Notes: generated by a model from the sequence alone, not told the origin. DNA of 64,000 bases from Methyloglobulus morosus KoM1 (GCF_000496735.2 NZ_AYLO01000100.1:1-64000); one strand, 5' to 3'. Shown: positions 39,465 through 48,914, numbered from the stretch's first letter. A program made the numbers and translations.

Positions 39465-41501
39465 TTAGAAATCCATGCTTGCCTTGACCCTGAATGTTAT
39501 GCCGTCTCTTTGTATGCCTGTTTGCCTGTGGTCGGGGGAGCCGGGATCGAAATAACGTTCGTCAAACAGGTTGTAAGCCCCCGCCGACAACTCCAGGCCT
39601 TTCACCCAGTTCTTAGTAAAGACGGTGAGGTTACTGATGACATAATCATCCACTTTTCCAATGACCCCGCCAGGATTTTTTGCAGGCACTAACCTGCTGC
39701 TCAGGTATTGGGTTTCAAAGCCAAGAAATACGATGTCCTGCCAAAGCGGCGCAATTAGGTTGAGCTTGGCCATGTGGGCAGGGGAATTGGCTAGGCGTTG
39801 GTTAGTCTTTGAGTCTGTGGTTTTTTGAAAGGAATAACTGATACGGCCCTGAAAGCCATTACCCCAGTTATCTTCTAACTGTAACTCAAGGCCGTTGGAT
39901 TCGGCATTATTGACGTTTTGGGATTGTGTGTTGTTGTTATTCACTGAAACCTGGGCAATGATGTTATTGACATCGGTATGAAATAAGTTGAATTCTCCAC
40001 GCAGGTGGTCATTGAAATAATGTTCTAGGATTAACTCTGTGGTATCCAATTTTTCAGGTTTCAAGCTAGGGTTAGGTAAGTTCCCGAAGAAGGGGGTATT
40101 GATCTCAAATTGGCTGGGTGCCCTAAAAGCGGTGCCGTACAGTAATTTTACTGTCGTCTTTTCCCAAGGGTTATAGATCAAGGCCAAACGCGGGTTGAGG
40201 GTGTCACCGAAAATACTGTAAAAATCATAACGAATACCGGCATTGAAGGTAAATTGGTCATTGAATTTATATTCATCCTGGGCAAACAGCGCCCAGCGGT
40301 AAGAGTTTACGTTAGACGAAACTAGCTGGGAAATTGGCAAATTGGGACGGGCATTGAAATTGCTAAGGAACTGGTCGAAATCATGCTGGATTTCGCCGCC
40401 GACGGTAAGCCTATGGTCGTCAATGACTTTGGATAGTTCCGTAATGGCACGCCACCACTGACCATGGGTCGAATCCTTGTTTATGGCAATCCCCGGGGGG
40501 GTGAATTGATTTCCGAAATCGGTTGGGAAATCCCCTTTGTAGTTGTATTGATTGTACGAAACCCTTGTTTGCAGGTTAAGTTGGTTCTCAAAAGTGTGGT
40601 TGTAGTTAAGGTACAAAAAAGCCGCCTGGTCTGTGGTATGGGTGCGTGGATCGTTAAAAATGGTTTCGAACGATGCGGTAGGAATTCCTTTCCTGCGGTT
40701 GACATAGACCCCTTCCAGGGTAAAGTCGCCGTAGCTGAACTTGCCCATCAGTTTTTGGGCCTCTTCGTAATCATTGTTTTGGTAAATGCCATTGTTGGTG
40801 GCAGGGCTGTCAAACTCCTTGGAAAAAAACCGGGTGTTGCCTTGGCTGTTATAAATCGTTCCGGTAAGGAAAGCTTCCAGTCCACTGTTAAAGCGTTTGC
40901 CATAGCTCGCGCTAGTCTTGTAAGTATCGAAGGACCCATATGAAGCCTTCACATTCGCACCGTCCAGGTCCCGCCCCCGCTTAGTGATGACATTAATGAC
41001 GCCGAAAACCGCACTGCTGCCGTAAAGGGAAGAACTGGGGCCACGCACCACTTCCACCCGTTCTATCATGTCCACATCAACCGGAAAATTTTGATCGGAA
41101 TAAAAGGATTCAAACAGGTTGTCGTTATATCGATGACCGTCAATCAGCAGCAGCAAACGGGTGTTGTTGTCGGTGGGAAGGCCAAATCCGCGAGAGCCGA
41201 TAAAACCATAATTATGGTCAGTCGTATTGTAAAAACCTTTCAGGCTGGCAATGATGTCGCCAAAACTCTGGTAACCCCATTTTTTTATCTCATCGGCAGT
41301 CACAATGCTAACAGATGCAGGGGCTTTGCTTACTTTCTGTTCGTATTTGGAAGCGGTGAATACAGAGGGGATTTCCTGGAACAATTGTTTTTCTTCGGCA
41401 GTTGCCGAGCCTCCTGGCGAATAAGGGTCATTTTGAGCGTAAGCCAATCCTAGGGGCAGGAAAATCATGCTCACTAATTGGATAAATGATTGAAATCTCA
41501 T
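39465..41501 (-). CDS. TonB-dependent outer-membrane receptor
   Basis: A 678-residue beta-barrel receptor with signal peptide (cut after GLAYA) and N-terminal plug (about 45-165): APASVSIVTADEIKKWGYQS, VEVVRGPSSSLYGSSAVFG and VINVITKRG are plug landmarks. The barrel follows, with a typical aromatic C-terminal strand ending in Phe. It would import a ligand using TonB energy. No siderophore or vitamin gene is adjacent, so the ligand is unknown. The following binding protein and hybrid kinase, on the same strand, suggest the three sense or capture a common ligand (inference). Confidence 0.92.
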   Translation of the reverse strand: MRFQSFIQLVSMIFLPLGLAYAQNDPYSPGGSATAEEKQLFQEIPSVFTASKYEQKVSKAPASVSIVTADEIKKWGYQSFGDIIASLKGFYNTTDHNYGFIGSRGFGLPTDNNTRLLLLIDGHRYNDNLFESFYSDQNFPVDVDMIERVEVVRGPSSSLYGSSAVFGVINVITKRGRDLDGANVKASYGSFDTYKTSASYGKRFNSGLEAFLTGTIYNSQGNTRFFSKEFDSPATNNGIYQNNDYEEAQKLMGKFSYGDFTLEGVYVNRRKGIPTASFETIFNDPRTHTTDQAAFLYLNYNHTFENQLNLQTRVSYNQYNYKGDFPTDFGNQFTPPGIAINKDSTHGQWWRAITELSKVIDDHRLTVGGEIQHDFDQFLSNFNARPNLPISQLVSSNVNSYRWALFAQDEYKFNDQFTFNAGIRYDFYSIFGDTLNPRLALIYNPWEKTTVKLLYGTAFRAPSQFEINTPFFGNLPNPSLKPEKLDTTELILEHYFNDHLRGEFNLFHTDVNNIIAQVSVNNNNTQSQNVNNAESNGLELQLEDNWGNGFQGRISYSFQKTTDSKTNQRLANSPAHMAKLNLIAPLWQDIVFLGFETQYLSSRLVPAKNPGGVIGKVDDYVISNLTVFTKNWVKGLELSAGAYNLFDERYFDPGSPDHRQTGIQRDGITFRVKASMDF

Positions 41502-41670
41502 AACTACTACTATGTCTAGTGTGTTTCTTCAAATATAGCTGAATTTATCAGAAGGTGCGCTGTAAAACTTATAGCAGTGAGCAAACTTCGCTTAAGTCGT
41601 TGCCTTTTTTGAAATGCCAAGGGATAAATTGCTTAGGGAAAACTTCTCCTTTATTTTTTATTTCGCTTCG

Positions 41671-41690
41671 TAGGTATTCGTACTAATTGC
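41671..41690 (-). repeat. 20-bp repeat, copy 2
   Basis: The minus strand reads GCAATTAGTACGAATACCTA, identical to 39352-39371. It lies 20-40 bases downstream of the predicted promoter of the TonB receptor. A related 13-bp core (GTACAAATACCTA, 12 of 13) is found at 61524-61536 (minus strand). Confidence 0.85.
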
Positions 41691-41708
41691 CCACCTAACC
41701 AACCTTCC

Positions 41709-41735
41709 ATAATATAAGACAGATTATTTTGTCAA
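41709..41735 (-). promoter_or_regulatory. Candidate sigma-70 promoter of the TonB receptor block
   Basis: On the minus strand TTGACA, 15 bases, TATTAT. The spacer is short but the -35 is perfect. Transcription would give a leader of about 200 bases before the receptor ATG. Confidence 0.55.
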
Positions 41736-41969
41736 GGTGTAAAATCAAGCAATTTTTGGATTGCGTGACATACCTCACATTATTGCGAATTATTTATTCA
41801 TTTATTGTGAGTTCATCTACGCTTTTACAAAAAGACAATAGCATTTTTAAAGCACTTATGGTTGGCATTTTCGATCCAGGAAGCGTTTGACCTTTTTATA
41901 CTGAACTGTGCAGTTTGCCGGACTCGGGCAGCTGCTGGAACTTACTATAGATATAGAGGATTTAAATTT

Positions 41970-42863
41970 ATGTGGTTGTATTATGCGCTGTTGGGGCCAC
42001 CATTCTGGGCATTGGTTAATATTCTCGACAGCCATTGCGTAGGCAATGTGTTTGACCGTCCCTGGATTGGCGTTATTACTGGCTCCCTGGCGACGGCAGT
42101 TATCTTGCTGGTATTTCCTTTTGTGTTGCCATATATGGAATGGCAACTACCGGATTGGCCTATCATCGCCTTGGCTTTGTTGTCAGGGGCGTTGATACAA
42201 TTAGCCCAAGCCTTTTATTTCCAAGCATTGGAAGAAACTGAGGCGGGCATCGTAGCGGCCTATGAAAATTTTACCCCTACGCTTTTGCCGTTAGCCAGCT
42301 ATTTTTTGATGGGCGATGAATTGGAACTTTGGCATTACATCGCGATTGGGGTATTGATCATCGCATCACTCTGTTTTTGCTTGATCGATATTTCCAGAAA
42401 CGGCAAATGGGATTCGATTTTTTTAATGCTGATGGCATCTTCAATTCAGGTTGCTGCGATATTGCTTGAAAAATACGTGTTTGAAAATGGCACGTTTATT
42501 ATCTGTTTCATGTTTATCATTATCGGCGTGGTGTTTAGCGGCCTGTTGCCCTTAGTGCTCAGCCCTCAAGTTAGAACGACATTCAGCAATAATCTCCCCA
42601 AACTGACCCCCATGGCCCCGCTTTTTATCGGGCTTGAATTTGCCAATGTGGTCGCCTTATATTTGAGCCAGAAGGCGCTTGATTTGGGTTCGCCCGCATT
42701 GTCCGCCGCTATGGAAACCACGGTGCCCGGCTATACGTTCCTGCTTACGATCTTACTGCTGTATTTCAAACACCATTATGGCGATGAAGATGCCCGCTAT
42801 AAAATCCGCACTAAAATGGTCCTAGTGGGCATAATGACAGCGGGCGTTATGCAAATAGCTTAA
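41970..42863 (+). CDS. EamA/DMT-superfamily membrane transporter
   Basis: A 297-residue protein with about ten membrane helices in two repeats, as in drug/metabolite transporters. The frame is open from 41862, but AGAGGA at 41955-41960 and the hydrophobic start MWLYYALLGPPFW favour the ATG at 41970. The segment EETEAGIVAAYENFTPTLLP resembles the EamA fold's helix end. Substrate unknown; DMT members export amino acids, nucleosides and other metabolites. Its stop overlaps the convergent gspB stop. Confidence 0.8.
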   Translation: MWLYYALLGPPFWALVNILDSHCVGNVFDRPWIGVITGSLATAVILLVFPFVLPYMEWQLPDWPIIALALLSGALIQLAQAFYFQALEETEAGIVAAYENFTPTLLPLASYFLMGDELELWHYIAIGVLIIASLCFCLIDISRNGKWDSIFLMLMASSIQVAAILLEKYVFENGTFIICFMFIIIGVVFSGLLPLVLSPQVRTTFSNNLPKLTPMAPLFIGLEFANVVALYLSQKALDLGSPALSAAMETTVPGYTFLLTILLLYFKHHYGDEDARYKIRTKMVLVGIMTAGVMQIA

Positions 42864-43654
42864 GGCCGATCAACCTTAAACGTGTCATTACCGTTCTCGA
42901 GAATGATACTGTCTGCACGGATTTCCTTGAGTTTTACTGAACCCTTTATGAACTGCCCGGCCTTGTATTTAACCATATCGATGATGACAAATCGATCTTC
43001 CGGTTGTTGGGCATAACTGAACACATTGATGGTTAAATTAGGCAACGTGCTGCGCTCTTCGTAAGGCAGTTCGTTCAAGTCATGGACACTTTCCCCCTTG
43101 GGTGCAAGCAGTGGCTTTGACGGAGACATAGGTTCTTCATCGGCAATGGAAAATTCAGGCTGGCTTGCGGGCAATGCTTTGCTGCGGCTAATCGTCTCTT
43201 TATTCATGGTTGGCCATTTTTTTTCTGGGGCCTTCTTAACGGGCCGCTCGATTTCAGCCATTTTTTTTGATTCGATCAACTCCGCAATGGAAGGCGAAGG
43301 CGGTTGTGGTACTGCCTGTTGGGGCGACGGCTTAACCGCTTGGTTAATGCCATTCTGTGATGCGGGGCTTCCTAGAGGCAAAAGCCGCTTTTCTGATGTC
43401 AACGGCAATAGCTGTGTGTCTAAGCTTCCTGTGGCCTTACCTTTGGGTTGCGACTCCACAGAGGACTTCTGGGTGAAATGCCACACAAAATATGCGACCA
43501 CCAATAGATTGCCGATAATCAACGCAATTATCCACTTGGTTGATTTTTGTTTAGGTTGCGGCGGGTTAAGCAAGATTCTGTCCGTCGCGGAATCCGGTTG
43601 GGTAGCTTGCCGTTGCTGTTCGGATTTACGTAAGGCATCGAGGATATATGACAT
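42860..43654 (-). CDS. gspB: General secretion pathway protein GspB-like
   Basis: A 264-residue bitopic protein: short cytoplasmic start MSYILDALRKSEQQRQ (the GspB hallmark), one membrane segment (about 43-60), a Pro-rich linker and a C-terminal periplasmic domain (about 195-264; LPNLTINVFSYAQQPEDRFV). GspB works with GspA to span the peptidoglycan and help assemble the type II secretin. It follows gspA by 6 bases. No other type II genes lie in the window. Confidence 0.88.
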   Translation of the reverse strand: MSYILDALRKSEQQRQATQPDSATDRILLNPPQPKQKSTKWIIALIIGNLLVVAYFVWHFTQKSSVESQPKGKATGSLDTQLLPLTSEKRLLPLGSPASQNGINQAVKPSPQQAVPQPPSPSIAELIESKKMAEIERPVKKAPEKKWPTMNKETISRSKALPASQPEFSIADEEPMSPSKPLLAPKGESVHDLNELPYEERSTLPNLTINVFSYAQQPEDRFVIIDMVKYKAGQFIKGSVKLKEIRADSIILENGNDTFKVDRP

Positions 43655-43660
43655 TGTGCA

Positions 43661-45304
43661 TCAGTCCTGTTTTAAATGCGGCGAACCCTGTGCGCCAGTT
43701 GCATTATCTAGGTGAAAAATTGTTTGGATGCCCACTTTGCCGTCTTGCTTTAAGTGGTACGTTCGTTGAAAATTGACGACCCTTGCTTTCAGGTCGGCAT
43801 CAAAAAAACGGCGATTTTTAACTTCTGGGTTAACGCCGTCTATTGCCGCCAACCGCTCCCGCAACCAAACGACATTATCGGACGATTGCCCTGGGAAAAT
43901 CATGTTCACCCCAGGCTTGGGGGGTTGCCAAAGCAATACGTAATAACCATCCCAAAAACTCAACACATCCGCTAACGGAAATGTCACATCGTGGTCGAAT
44001 GCGAAGGTTGGCCGTCCGTCCTTTATCGCTGTCAATAGGACGTAATGTTTAGTTTCTGGCGACAACGAAAACTCCAATACCACAGGACGATTAAATGCCA
44101 GCAGGTCTTTCCAGTTGCCCTTGTCAAACTGACATTTCAACCCCATTTTTAGGGCAGTATTGCAGTCTACTTGTTGGCTGGTTGGAGGTTCTTTGCCCCA
44201 GCGCTTCAAGGCATTGCTTAACCCCGCGCTTAAAGTAAGGGCTGGATCGGCCAACCACGCACTAAAGGGTTTAGTTTCAGCAACAGGCGGTTCGTGCTTA
44301 ATGACAGTCGGGGCAACCTTAGCGGGCACTAACGGTCCTATGCTGGGCTTTTCTGGCAAAGCATCGGGTATAATCGTCTTGATTTTAGGGGGGGCTTGGT
44401 TGCTTGCATAATAAGTTTTGTAATATAGCCCAATAGCAAGGCAGCTTAAGGCCAACCCAGCCAATATAGGCTTTAACCAAAATGGCTTATCATGGGTAGG
44501 TGCCAGCGTTTCTTTGGCGGCACGTTTGATGATGGCCGGTGTAATGACGCGGGTGTCAGTTGAGTATGCCCCCAGCAAGGCGCAATGGCTGATAATGTTG
44601 ATTATCCGAGGGATGCCCTTGGAATAATGGAAAATCTTATCGATTGCTTTTTCTTTGAACAGGTCAGGATCGCCTTTGCACATCATCAACCGGTGGCGTA
44701 TATAGGTACGGGTTTCGGGAAGAGAGAGCGGCAGCAGATGATAACGGGCGGTTATGCGCTGATTTAACTGGCGCAATTCGCGCCGATTCAATAAATCTTT
44801 CAATTCCGGCTGACCAACCAGGATGATTTGCAGTAATTTTGTCTTCGTGGTTTCAAGGTTGGTCAGCAAGCGGACTTGCTCCAAAACCTCCAGGCTTAGG
44901 TTTTGGGCTTCATCAATGACCAGGACGGTGCGCCTACCATTGGCGTGGGCGGTGAGCAAGTGTTGGTTGAGTGCATCAATAAGGTTTTTTAAGCTGTGCT
45001 GGTGCTTGTCATAAGCTATCCTCAATTCGTCGCAAATCGTCGCCAATAGTTCAATAGCATCCAACTTGGGGTTTAAGATAAGGGCAATGTCAATATTTTC
45101 TGGCAATTGCTGCAACAAACAGTGGCACAATGTTGTCTTACCTGTGCCGACCTCGCCGGTCAAGGCGACGAAGCCGCCACCGTGATTGATCCCGTACAAT
45201 AGATGCGCCAAACCTTCCTGATGACGGGCACTCATGAAAATGAAGTGCGGATCCGGTGCGATCGAGAACGGCAACTCGCTAAAATGAAAATATTCGTTAT
45301 ACAA
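43661..45304 (-). CDS. gspA: GspA/ExeA ATPase with peptidoglycan-binding domain
   Basis: A 547-residue inner-membrane ATPase. Walker A GEVGTGKTT lies at 50-58 and Walker B TVLVIDEAQNLS near 130. A membrane segment follows (about 276-296), then a periplasmic part with a C39-like region and a C-terminal PG_binding_1 domain (about 470-540; GVNPEVKNRRFFDADLKARV). ExeA opens the peptidoglycan for ExeD secretin assembly. The start MYNEYFHFSELPFSIAPDP is typical. Operon with gspB. Confidence 0.92.
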   Translation of the reverse strand: MYNEYFHFSELPFSIAPDPHFIFMSARHQEGLAHLLYGINHGGGFVALTGEVGTGKTTLCHCLLQQLPENIDIALILNPKLDAIELLATICDELRIAYDKHQHSLKNLIDALNQHLLTAHANGRRTVLVIDEAQNLSLEVLEQVRLLTNLETTKTKLLQIILVGQPELKDLLNRRELRQLNQRITARYHLLPLSLPETRTYIRHRLMMCKGDPDLFKEKAIDKIFHYSKGIPRIINIISHCALLGAYSTDTRVITPAIIKRAAKETLAPTHDKPFWLKPILAGLALSCLAIGLYYKTYYASNQAPPKIKTIIPDALPEKPSIGPLVPAKVAPTVIKHEPPVAETKPFSAWLADPALTLSAGLSNALKRWGKEPPTSQQVDCNTALKMGLKCQFDKGNWKDLLAFNRPVVLEFSLSPETKHYVLLTAIKDGRPTFAFDHDVTFPLADVLSFWDGYYVLLWQPPKPGVNMIFPGQSSDNVVWLRERLAAIDGVNPEVKNRRFFDADLKARVVNFQRTYHLKQDGKVGIQTIFHLDNATGAQGSPHLKQD

Positions 45305-45371
45305 AATTATTTTTTCTAGATAGTTGGTAAAATGAATTTTATTTCAGTAACCTGTATGCGAAAATTTATCA

Positions 45372-45398
45372 AGGCATTATGACTAATGCCTGTCTTTT
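45372..45398 (+). terminator. Terminator-like hairpin in the gspA / DUF3014 divergent region
   Basis: AGGCATTA-TGAC-TAATGCCT, an 8-bp perfect stem followed by GTCTTTTTG. It lies about 75 bases upstream of the DUF3014 start, on the same strand. It could be a terminator/attenuator of its leader or an inverted-repeat operator. Confidence 0.45.
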
Positions 45399-45472
45399 TG
45401 CCTTGAATCCTGAACCTTGCACCACCTAATGCATAATTGTAACCTACAACAGAAATAAGGTCTCGCTGCAAC

Positions 45473-46384
45473 ATGGGTCGCTACGATCAAAACAGAAACA
45501 AAAAGTCCAACAATACGGCTTTTATTATTGCTATCCTGGTTTCATTGCTTACCGGAATCAGCGGCACTTATTATATTTTGACCAATTTCGAGCTTCCTAA
45601 AGAAGCAGAAACTACGGATTTGGGCATTGAACCCACCAACAAAACGACGATTTCAAAAGCATTTCCTGATGAACAAAAAGCTGTAAACCTGAGCGAACCC
45701 CTACCGCCCGCAAAGCCAGAAATTTTGGTTCGCAACAACGATAAAATCCCAGCCCAACAAGATGGATTGCCCGATTTACTGGGCAGTGATAATTATGTCA
45801 GGCAAACACTGGCTTCGCTTTTTCCAGGGCTTGCCCAATGGCTTAATACTGACCGGTTGATTAGGCGGTATGTGGAAATCATAAACGATTTCGCCCAAGG
45901 CACACGCATTGTCAAACATGTCAGCTTTCTGCGGTTTGACGAGTACTTTACCGTAGCCCAAGATGAAAATGGCCTGTATATTGCGCCTAAAAGCTTTGCG
46001 CGATACAACAACTTAGCGCAAACGATCCACGCTATTGATGTTAAAGCCGCCGTTGCCGTTTACCAAAAACTCAGGCCGTTGATGCTTCAAGTGTTTGCAG
46101 AATTCAATTATCCCGACGACATCACCTTAGAAAACATCGTAAATAAGGCTGCAGGTGAAATTATTGCCACACCTGTGCTGGATGGAAATATCACCTTGGT
46201 CAGGCCGTCCGTCTTCTACAAATTTGCCGATCCCAAACTTGAAGCGCTCAATCCCGTCCAAAAACAAATGCTAAGGATGGGCGCTGAAAACACGCGTCTT
46301 ATCCAAAACAAATGCCGTGAATTTTTGGTCGAATTGGCTAGATCAGATGTTAAGGCTATCGATTATCAGGAAACCCCACAATAG
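45473..46384 (+). CDS. DUF3014 family inner-membrane protein
   Basis: A 303-residue protein with an N-terminal membrane anchor (about 15-37) and a periplasmic DUF3014 domain (about 100-300). Family-like stretches are LPDLLGSDNYVRQTLASLFP, FDEYFTVAQDENGLYI and LNPVQKQMLRMGAENTRLIQ. Function unknown. It is divergent from gspA and separated from tRNA-Ser by about 375 bases. Confidence 0.85.
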   Translation: MGRYDQNRNKKSNNTAFIIAILVSLLTGISGTYYILTNFELPKEAETTDLGIEPTNKTTISKAFPDEQKAVNLSEPLPPAKPEILVRNNDKIPAQQDGLPDLLGSDNYVRQTLASLFPGLAQWLNTDRLIRRYVEIINDFAQGTRIVKHVSFLRFDEYFTVAQDENGLYIAPKSFARYNNLAQTIHAIDVKAAVAVYQKLRPLMLQVFAEFNYPDDITLENIVNKAAGEIIATPVLDGNITLVRPSVFYKFADPKLEALNPVQKQMLRMGAENTRLIQNKCREFLVELARSDVKAIDYQETPQ

Positions 46385-46760
46385 CAAAACCTATTTCATA
46401 AACAGAAAGACAAGTGATTATTGTAGAAGGACAATAATTTCTTCTGTGCCGGGGATTAATATCTTTCCCTACAAGCTGCATTATTAAGGATTTAAGAACC
46501 TTAAAATAACATAGCTATGAACTTTACCACAGGCATCAAACTCCAGTCCTGTACTGATTGCCTGGAGACGGAGAGTCGCCATGCCAGCATGAAGTGTAGT
46601 CACCCCGCCCGAATTGGTGGATGATACCAATCCTAAAAAAACACCTCATTTGTTGCGGATATCAATACACCTTGTTGTACTTTATTGGGCAATAAAAAAA
46701 CCGCTATGCCACAAAACATGCAGGTTTTTGTACTTTGTTGAACGGCGTTAAAGCACTTGG
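46385..46760. other. Intergenic region between DUF3014 and tRNA-Ser
   Basis: About 375 bases without a gene. The only feature I can support is the terminator-like hairpin at 46694-46729. Confidence 0.55.
46694..46729 (-). terminator. Probable terminator of tRNA-Ser
   Basis: On the minus strand an interrupted stem (outer AAAAACC/GGTTTTT, inner ATG/CAT) ends in TTTTTTT, about 32 bases after the tRNA 3' end. Confidence 0.5.
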
Positions 46761-46848
46761 TGGCGGAGAGAGAGGGGTTCGAACCCTCGATACGTTGCCG
46801 TATACACACTTTCCAGGCGTGCGCCTTCGACCACTCGGCCATCTCTCC
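46761..46848 (-). tRNA. tRNA-Ser (GGA anticodon)
   Basis: An 88-nt type II tRNA with acceptor stem GGAGAGA/TCTCTCC, long variable arm (TATACGGCAACGTA) and encoded CCA at 46761-46763. The anticodon loop CTGGAAA gives GGA (reads UCC/UCU, Ser). The T arm GAGGG-TTCGAAC-CCCTC is standard. Confidence 0.95.
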
Positions 46849-46949
46849 TGATTGTTACTGTTTTGATGCTTGCCCTGGGGTTATCTTAATTTGGGCAGGG
46901 CGGCAAGGATAAGCCAGAATGCCTTTTGTTGCAATGATATTATGTGATT

Positions 46950-48866
46950 TTATGCTGATTTCAGGCTTTCAAGCTCATCCCAGCGTTGGTAAGCTTGCTC
47001 TAACTGGGTATCTGTGACTTGCAGTTCTGCCAAGGTGTCGGCGACAACGGTTGGGTCGTTTTTGTAAAAATCCGGGGAACTGATCTTTTGGGTCAGTTCC
47101 GCTTGCTTAGCTTCAAGCTGGGCGATGATTTCGGGCAAAGCATTTAACTCTTGTTGCTCTTTGAAGCTGAGTTTACTTTTAGTCGGTTTTTTAGGGACAT
47201 TTGGATTTTCAACGCCTGAGTCCGGTTTCTTTTTGCCATCCAGGTTTTTTTTGTCAGTTTCTGTTTTTGCGATGGCTTGTTTCTGTTTTTGCCAGTCGCT
47301 GTAACCACCGACTAACTCTTCCACTTTTCCTGAGCCATCCAGAACGCAAACGCTGGTGACGACGTTATCCAGGAATGCCCTGTCGTGGCTGACTAATAAT
47401 AACGTCCCACTATAATCAACCAGCTTTTCTTCCAATAGCTCCAGGGTTTCCAGATCGAGGTCGTTGGTCGGTTCGTCCATCACCAAAAAATTGGCAGGTT
47501 TGGTGAACAATCGCGCCAACAACAGGCGATTTTTTTCACCGCCCGACAGGCTCTTGACGGGCGACCTCGCCCTTGCTGGAGCAAACAGGAAATCGGACAA
47601 ATAGGACATGACGTGTCGCCTGTTTCCTGCTATTTCGACAAAATCATTGCCGTCAGCAACCGTATCAACAACTGTCATTTCAGGATCAAGCTGGTCGCGG
47701 AGTTGGTCGAAATAGGCGATTTCCAGGCGTGTACCGTGTTCCACCGTGCCGCTATCGGGCGGCAATTCCTTGAGCAATAGCCTAAGTAAAGTCGTTTTAC
47801 CTGCCCCATTTGCACCGATAAGGCCGATTTTATCGCCACGTTGGATGAGCGTGGAGAAATGACTGATGATTTGCCTTTCCGGATAACTAAAGCAAATATC
47901 GTTGACTTCGATAACTTTTTTGCCTGATGCGTCGACATTAGTTAATCCCAGCTTGCTGGTTCCTTGTTGAAGTCGGCGTTGCGCCCGCTCTTTGCGGAGC
48001 TTTTCCAATGCCCTCACCCGGCCTTCGTTACGGGTACGCCGAGCCTTTACACCTTGCCTGATCCAGACTTCTTCTTGCGCCAGCTTTTTGTCAAATTCGG
48101 CATTTTGGTTCGCTTCGTCTTCCAGTGCCGCCGCTTTACGCCGCAAGTAATCGTCATACGTGCCTTGCCAAGACACCAAGTTGCCGCGGTCCAAATCGAC
48201 AATACGGGTTGCCAGTTTCTGTAAAAACGCCCGGTCATGGGTAACGAAAAGCACCGCGCCATCGAAGTTAAGCAATTGCTCCTCCAGCCAAGTAATGCTT
48301 TCAAAGTCGAGGTGATTGGTTGGCTCGTCCAGTAACAGCACTTGCGGCTCGATAACCAAGGCTTTCGCCAACGCAACTCGGCGTTTCCATCCGCCCGATA
48401 AATCCTTGACCTTTAATTCTCCCGGCAGGTTCAATTTGCTGAGTGTGGCTTCTATTTTGGTGTTGAAATGCCAACCATTCAGGGCTTCCAGCTTGTGCTG
48501 CAAATCACCCAGTTCTTGCAAGGATTTCTGGTCGTGGTAATCCATCGTCAATGATAGGTCATGGTAACGCGCAATCACTTCACCCAGTTCGCCTAAGCCA
48601 CTGGCAACCGCATCGTAGACAGTCGCTTCATTTGGCAATTCGGGCGCTTGTTCCAGCCATGCCAGTTTTAATGCAGGTTCCCGCCAGATGTCGCCGCCAT
48701 CAGGCAGTACACTGCCGGCTATGATTTTCATCAGGGTCGACTTACCTTCGCCATTGCGCCCTAACAGCCCTACCCTTTCACCCATATCCAACTGGAAATT
48801 TTCCTTATTTAATAAAGCATGGGAGCCAAAAGCGATGGCGATGTTCGATAGGCGTAATAAAGGCAT
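46950..48866 (-). CDS. uup: ABC-F ATPase Uup
   Basis: A 638-residue soluble ABC-F protein with two ATPase domains and no membrane domain. Walker A loops are LLGRNGEGKST (near 33-43) and LIGANGAGKTT (near 345-355); signature motifs LSGGWKRR and LSGGEKNR; Walker B boxes LLLDEPTNHLD and LVMDEPTNDLD. A linker with coiled coil (about 250-310) and a C-terminal basic coiled coil (about 550-630) mark the Uup type. Members act on ribosomes or branched DNA; Uup affects precise transposon excision in E. coli. Confidence 0.93.
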   Translation of the reverse strand: MPLLRLSNIAIAFGSHALLNKENFQLDMGERVGLLGRNGEGKSTLMKIIAGSVLPDGGDIWREPALKLAWLEQAPELPNEATVYDAVASGLGELGEVIARYHDLSLTMDYHDQKSLQELGDLQHKLEALNGWHFNTKIEATLSKLNLPGELKVKDLSGGWKRRVALAKALVIEPQVLLLDEPTNHLDFESITWLEEQLLNFDGAVLFVTHDRAFLQKLATRIVDLDRGNLVSWQGTYDDYLRRKAAALEDEANQNAEFDKKLAQEEVWIRQGVKARRTRNEGRVRALEKLRKERAQRRLQQGTSKLGLTNVDASGKKVIEVNDICFSYPERQIISHFSTLIQRGDKIGLIGANGAGKTTLLRLLLKELPPDSGTVEHGTRLEIAYFDQLRDQLDPEMTVVDTVADGNDFVEIAGNRRHVMSYLSDFLFAPARARSPVKSLSGGEKNRLLLARLFTKPANFLVMDEPTNDLDLETLELLEEKLVDYSGTLLLVSHDRAFLDNVVTSVCVLDGSGKVEELVGGYSDWQKQKQAIAKTETDKKNLDGKKKPDSGVENPNVPKKPTKSKLSFKEQQELNALPEIIAQLEAKQAELTQKISSPDFYKNDPTVVADTLAELQVTDTQLEQAYQRWDELESLKSA

Positions 48867-48914
48867 TGGATCAGTTGCGTATTGTTTATGCCGTTAAGCA
48901 AAAAAAGCAAAGCT

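Larger units (their letters stand above)
41502..41969. other. Divergent regulatory region between the TonB receptor and DMT permease genes
   Basis: About 470 bases once the permease start is set at 41970. It holds the receptor promoter, the 20-bp repeat copy 2 and a long AT-rich leader. No known riboswitch class is recognisable from its sequence. Confidence 0.6.

Noticed and set aside
43098-43715. Long plus-strand frame antisense to gspB
   Set aside because: Fully overlaps a gene with clear domain evidence; a mirror frame of codon bias.
46633-46842. Open frame of 69 codons over tRNA-Ser (minus strand)
   Set aside because: It reads through the tRNA gene and its sequence is the usual spurious product of tRNA-Ser on that frame.
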